NCBI RefSeq assembly: GCF_965661665.1
Contig: NZ_CBFIEO010000026.1
Coordinates: 1-18,627 of the forward strand
Source of the DNA: Cognatiyoonia sp965661665
Lineage (GTDB): Bacteria > Pseudomonadota > Alphaproteobacteria > Rhodobacterales > Rhodobacteraceae
Direction: 5' to 3'
DNA length: 18,627 bases
Under the pieces are notes generated by a model. The model was not told the origin of the DNA. It was given only the letters and a program-made list of their open reading frames with translations, and ran no database searches. Below are positions 14,285 through 18,627 of this stretch, one piece after another. The position numbers and the translations under genes are program-made. Numbering within the stretch: the stretch's first letter is position 1; every line of letters begins with the position of its first letter.

Positions 14285-15190
14285 ATGGAAATCCCGTCCG
14301 AGAATATGCGCGGCGCGATCTTAATGACCGCGTCCATGACCGCTTACACTGTCAACGATGCGTTCTTCAAAGCCCTGTCGGACGAGCTTCCGCTGTTTCA
14401 AGCCATCTTCGTCCGCGGGATCGCGGTTGTGGCCTGCCTGACGGTTGCGGGGATCATCCTTGGGCAATTAACCTTGCGCCAAAGCAAGCGGGACTGGTTC
14501 TTCATCCTCGCCCGCGCTGTGTTTGAGTTGGGGGCTGCGTTCCTTTTCCTGCTTGCCCTCATCAACATGCCCATCGCTAATGTCACTGCGATCCTGCAAG
14601 CGCTGCCGCTGACGGTCAGCCTTGCGGCGGCGGTCTTCTTGGGCGCTACAATCGGATGGCGCCGGCTTGCAGCGATTTTCATTGGCTTCATCGGCGTGCT
14701 GCTCATCATCAAACCGGGCAGCGATGGCTTTAATGTCTATGCGCTCTACGCCTTGGCCGCCGTGGGCTTTGTCACCGCCCGCGACATCCTCGTGCCCAAA
14801 ATCTCCAAAGAGGTACCAACAATGGTTGTCGCATGGGCCACAGCCGTTGTGGTGATGCTGGGCGGCGGGGCAATGTCGCTCACCGAAACCTGGCAACCGC
14901 TCTCCACCCTTGGCCAGCTGCAAATGGCGGGCGCTGTGATCGCCATCCTCGGCGGTTCGATCTTTTCCATCGTTGCCATGCGCCACGGCGATATCGCCTT
15001 CGTTGCGCCTTTCCGCTACTCTGGATTGATCGCAGCAGTGATCGTCGGCTTCGTCTTTTTTAGCGAATTCCCCGACACCCTCACCATCATTGGGTCGCTC
15101 ATCGTTGTGGGCACCGGAATCTTCACGCTCTACCGCGACAACCGCATTGCAAAACGCACGCAAATCGAAGCAGACAGCGCATTCAATTAG
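14285..15190 (+). CDS. EamA/DMT-superfamily membrane transporter
   Basis: This 301-residue, strongly hydrophobic protein has the layout of the drug/metabolite transporter superfamily: two EamA-type repeats (about residues 9-142 and 150-285), around ten predicted inner-membrane helices, and a charged C-terminal end (YRDNRIAKRTQIEAD). The N-terminal MRGAILMTASMTAYTVNDAF and the motif ALINMPIANVTAILQALPL are typical of this family. Members export amino acids, purines or other metabolites, but the substrate cannot be told from sequence. The start at 14285 has no clear ribosome binding site; the ATG at 14306 is a possible alternative. The gene lies 71 bases after the helicase, and TTGACA at 14210-14215 overlaps the helicase stop but has no convincing -10. 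No terminator follows, and the rpsL promoter begins 6 bases after its stop. Codon use is ordinary, unlike its highly expressed neighbours. Confidence 0.88.
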   Translation: MEIPSENMRGAILMTASMTAYTVNDAFFKALSDELPLFQAIFVRGIAVVACLTVAGIILGQLTLRQSKRDWFFILARAVFELGAAFLFLLALINMPIANVTAILQALPLTVSLAAAVFLGATIGWRRLAAIFIGFIGVLLIIKPGSDGFNVYALYALAAVGFVTARDILVPKISKEVPTMVVAWATAVVVMLGGGAMSLTETWQPLSTLGQLQMAGAVIAILGGSIFSIVAMRHGDIAFVAPFRYSGLIAAVIVGFVFFSEFPDTLTIIGSLIVVGTGIFTLYRDNRIAKRTQIEADSAFN

Positions 15191-15196
15191 CGCCTG

Positions 15197-15225
15197 TTGA
15201 CAGGTTCACCGACTCCTTCTATACG
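15197..15225 (+). promoter_or_regulatory. Sigma-70 promoter of the rpsL-rpsG-fusA-tuf operon
   Basis: TTGACA (15197-15202) is a perfect -35 box, followed after 17 bases by TATACG (15220-15225), a 4-of-6 -10 box. Transcription would begin near 15232 and give a 5' leader of about 218 bases before rpsL. It is the best promoter match in the window and sits where the str operon is expected to start, just after the transporter gene. Confidence 0.72.
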
Positions 15226-15321
15226 CCGCTCATCCGAGCCAGAGGCCTTATTCTCTTGCTTGAATCAAAATTGAAGTGGTCAAGAACCGAGCTACTGTTG
15301 CTTTGTTCCTCTGAATACTCA

Positions 15322-15424
15322 CCGCACCAAACCTCCGGTAAGGGTTTGACTGCGGAATTGTTGTGCTTTTCGCATGCGAGGGGCATTTGCCGAAGAAACC
15401 TCGCGCCGTCAAAAGCGCACAACA
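15322..15424 (+). promoter_or_regulatory. Structured two-hairpin leader upstream of rpsL
   Basis: Hairpin 1: CCGCA (15322-15326) pairs with TGCGG (15351-15355) and, inside it, CAAACC (15328-15333) pairs with GGTTTG (15343-15348). Hairpin 2 starts 3 bases later. Its outer stem of 12 bp joins 15359-15370 to 15411-15424 with a 2-base bulge (15416-15417). After an internal loop, GCGAGG (15376-15381) pairs with CCTCGC (15399-15404), and the top GGC/GCC stem (15382-15384, 15389-15391) carries ATTT, with a 7-base one-sided bulge GAAGAAA (15392-15398). The structure ends 25 bases before the rpsL ATG. It resembles an autoregulatory ribosomal-protein leader; the ligand is unknown and the fold is by eye. 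The rest of the 259-base gap holds the promoter and little else that I recognise. Confidence 0.55.
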
Positions 15425-15449
15425 TGTGAATAGATGGGAACATCAAACG

Positions 15450-15821
15450 ATGCCAACGATTCAGCAGCTGATCCGCAAACCGCGCCAGCCGAAAGTAACA
15501 CGATCCAAGTCCCTCCATATGGAAGGATGCCCTCAGAAACGCGGCGTTTGCACCCGCGTTTACACAACAACTCCTAAGAAGCCGAACTCCGCGATGCGGA
15601 AGGTTGCAAAGGTTCGCCTGACCAACGGTTTCGAAGTCATTTCCTACATCCCAGGTGAAAGCCACAACCTTCAGGAACACTCCGTGGTTCTGATCCGTGG
15701 CGGCCGTGTGAAAGACCTTCCAGGTGTGCGTTACCACATCCTGCGCGGTGTTCTGGATACGCAGGGTGTTAAAGACCGTAAGCAACGCCGTTCGAAGTAC
15801 GGCGCGAAGCGTCCTAAGTAA
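15450..15821 (+). CDS. rpsL: 30S ribosomal protein S12
   Basis: S12 lies at the 30S decoding centre and influences accuracy and streptomycin response. The 123-residue product has the conserved core CPQKRGVCTRVYTTTPKKPN and the loop RGGRVKDLPGVRYH. K43, K88 and P91 are the unsubstituted residues, so no common streptomycin-resistance change is present, and D89 is the position methylthiolated by RimO in E. coli. The reading frame extends upstream to 15363, but the ATG at 15450 is the family start (MPTIQQLIRKP) and has GGGAA (15436-15440) ahead of it; the longer form would run through the leader hairpins. The gap to rpsG is 12 bases. Confidence 0.98.
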   Translation: MPTIQQLIRKPRQPKVTRSKSLHMEGCPQKRGVCTRVYTTTPKKPNSAMRKVAKVRLTNGFEVISYIPGESHNLQEHSVVLIRGGRVKDLPGVRYHILRGVLDTQGVKDRKQRRSKYGAKRPK

Positions 15822-15833
15822 GGGTAGAATAAC

Positions 15834-16304
15834 ATGTCACGTCGTCACGCCGCTGAAAAACGCGAAGTTCTGCCAGACGCCAAGTTTGGTGATATCGTTC
15901 TGACAAAGTTCATGAACAACCTCATGATCGACGGTAAGAAATCCGTCGCTGAAAAAATCGTCTACAACGCTTTTGATCGCGTTGAAGACAAGCTGAAGAA
16001 AGCCCCTGTTGAGGTTTTCCACGAAGCGCTCGACAACATCAAACCGAACCTTGAGGTTCGCTCCCGCCGCGTGGGTGGTGCGACATATCAGGTTCCTGTT
16101 GATGTCCGCCCAGAGCGTCGCGAAGCACTGGCCATCCGTTGGATGATCGCCGCTGCGAAAAACCGCAACGAAAATACAATGGAAGAGCGTCTCGCTGGCG
16201 AACTTCTGGACGCTGTGAACAACCGGGGCGCGGCTGTGAAAAAGCGTGAAGACACTCACAAGATGGCTGAAGCGAACAAAGCGTTCAGCCACTATCGCTG
16301 GTAA
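15834..16304 (+). CDS. rpsG: 30S ribosomal protein S7
   Basis: S7 is the primary binder that nucleates assembly of the 30S head and contacts E-site tRNA and mRNA. In E. coli it also represses the str operon. The 156-residue product is of normal length and shows KFMNNLMIDGKKSVAEKIVY near the N terminus, the motif RRVGGATYQVPVDVRPERRE and the C-terminal AEANKAFSHYRW. AAGGG (15820-15824), overlapping the rpsL stop, provides the ribosome binding site. The rpsL-rpsG gap is only 12 bases, too short to hold the roughly 100-base S7-binding intercistronic element known in E. coli. fusA follows after 15 bases. Confidence 0.98.
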   Translation: MSRRHAAEKREVLPDAKFGDIVLTKFMNNLMIDGKKSVAEKIVYNAFDRVEDKLKKAPVEVFHEALDNIKPNLEVRSRRVGGATYQVPVDVRPERREALAIRWMIAAAKNRNENTMEERLAGELLDAVNNRGAAVKKREDTHKMAEANKAFSHYRW

Positions 16305-16319
16305 GAGGAAGCAGTACCA

Positions 16320-18437
<2,118 letters not shown>

Positions 18438-18472
18438 TGGATTGGCGGGTGCGTCCCGCCATCCCCAATCCA
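18438..18472 (+). promoter_or_regulatory. Bulged hairpin between fusA and tuf
   Basis: TGGATT (18438-18443) pairs with AATCCA (18467-18472), and GGCGGG (18444-18449) pairs with CCCGCC (18455-18460) around TGCGT. The two helices are continuous on the left strand, with a 6-base bulge ATCCCC (18461-18466) on the right. No T run follows. It starts at the base after the fusA stop and ends 10 bases before the tuf ribosome binding site, which suits an mRNA processing or stability element or a partial attenuator. Confidence 0.55.
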
Positions 18473-18494
18473 TTCGACTAATAAGGAGGCCATC

Positions 18495-18627
18495 ATGGCT
18501 AAGGAAAAGTTTGAACGCACGAAGCCGCACGTGAACATCGGCACGATTGGTCACGTTGACCACGGCAAGACCACGTTGACAGCGGCGATCACGAAGCAGT
18601 TCTCGAAAGAGTTCAAGGCTTATGACG
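18495..18627 (+). CDS. tuf: Elongation factor Tu, 5' end only
   Basis: EF-Tu carries aminoacyl-tRNA to the ribosome as a GTP complex. Only the first 44 codons are in the window; the gene runs off the right edge. The visible part begins MAKEKFERTKPHVNIG and contains the complete P-loop GHVDHGKT (residues 19-26), which identifies it clearly. The ATG follows a near-perfect ribosome binding site, AAGGAGG (18483-18489), the strongest in the window, in keeping with EF-Tu being among the most abundant proteins. Many proteobacteria have a second tuf copy, often near secE, but the 37 bases before secE here are too few to show one. Confidence 0.97.
   Translation, partial: MAKEKFERTKPHVNIGTIGHVDHGKTTLTAAITKQFSKEFKAYD

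Noticed and set aside
15363..15449. 29-residue N-terminal extension of S12
   Set aside because: S12 homologues start at the ATG at 15450. The extension would be translated from inside the leader hairpin and has no ribosome binding site.

Overview
The window is 18.6 kb of the conserved translation/transcription supercluster of an alphaproteobacterium. The protein sequences (64-residue SecE, L10 starting MDRAQKE from a GTG codon, RpoC starting MNQELTNNPFNP) and the moderate GC content point to the family Rhodobacteraceae (Roseobacter group). This placement is recognition from memory, not a search. Every gene is on the + strand.

Layout: secE (38-232), nusG (429-959), rplK-rplA (1069-2195, stop and start overlapping), rplJ-rplL (2440-3398), rpoB-rpoC (3634-12077) and a strong intrinsic terminator (12101-12131). 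Two non-ribosomal genes follow: a DEAD-box RNA helicase with a DbpA-like C-terminal domain and a long basic tail (12237-14213), and an EamA/DMT-type membrane transporter (14285-15190). A near-consensus sigma-70 promoter (15197-15225) and a structured leader then introduce the str operon: rpsL (15450-15821), rpsG (15834-16304), fusA (16320-18437) and the first 44 codons of tuf (18495 to the window end).

The products form one functional set. SecE is the essential small subunit of the Sec translocon. NusG couples RNA polymerase to Rho or the ribosome. L11, L1, L10 and L7/L12 build the ribosomal stalks where EF-G and EF-Tu act. RpoB and RpoC form the RNA polymerase catalytic core. S12 and S7 are 30S decoding and head proteins. 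EF-G and EF-Tu drive elongation. The helicase plausibly serves RNA or ribosome metabolism; the transporter has no evident link.

I found no CRISPR array, insertion sequence, phage gene, tRNA, rRNA or novel protein system. What is worth a second look is the RNA structure in nearly every long gap: a two-hairpin leader before rpsL, several hairpins (two with the same 8-nt loop) between rplA and rplJ, an array between rplL and rpoB, a perfect hairpin enclosing the rpoB stop codon, and a bulged hairpin between fusA and tuf. These are read by eye from complementarity; none has been folded or compared by computation. No gene-free stretch exceeds 300 bases; the longest are 15191-15449, 2196-2439, 3399-3633 and 233-428, each described below.
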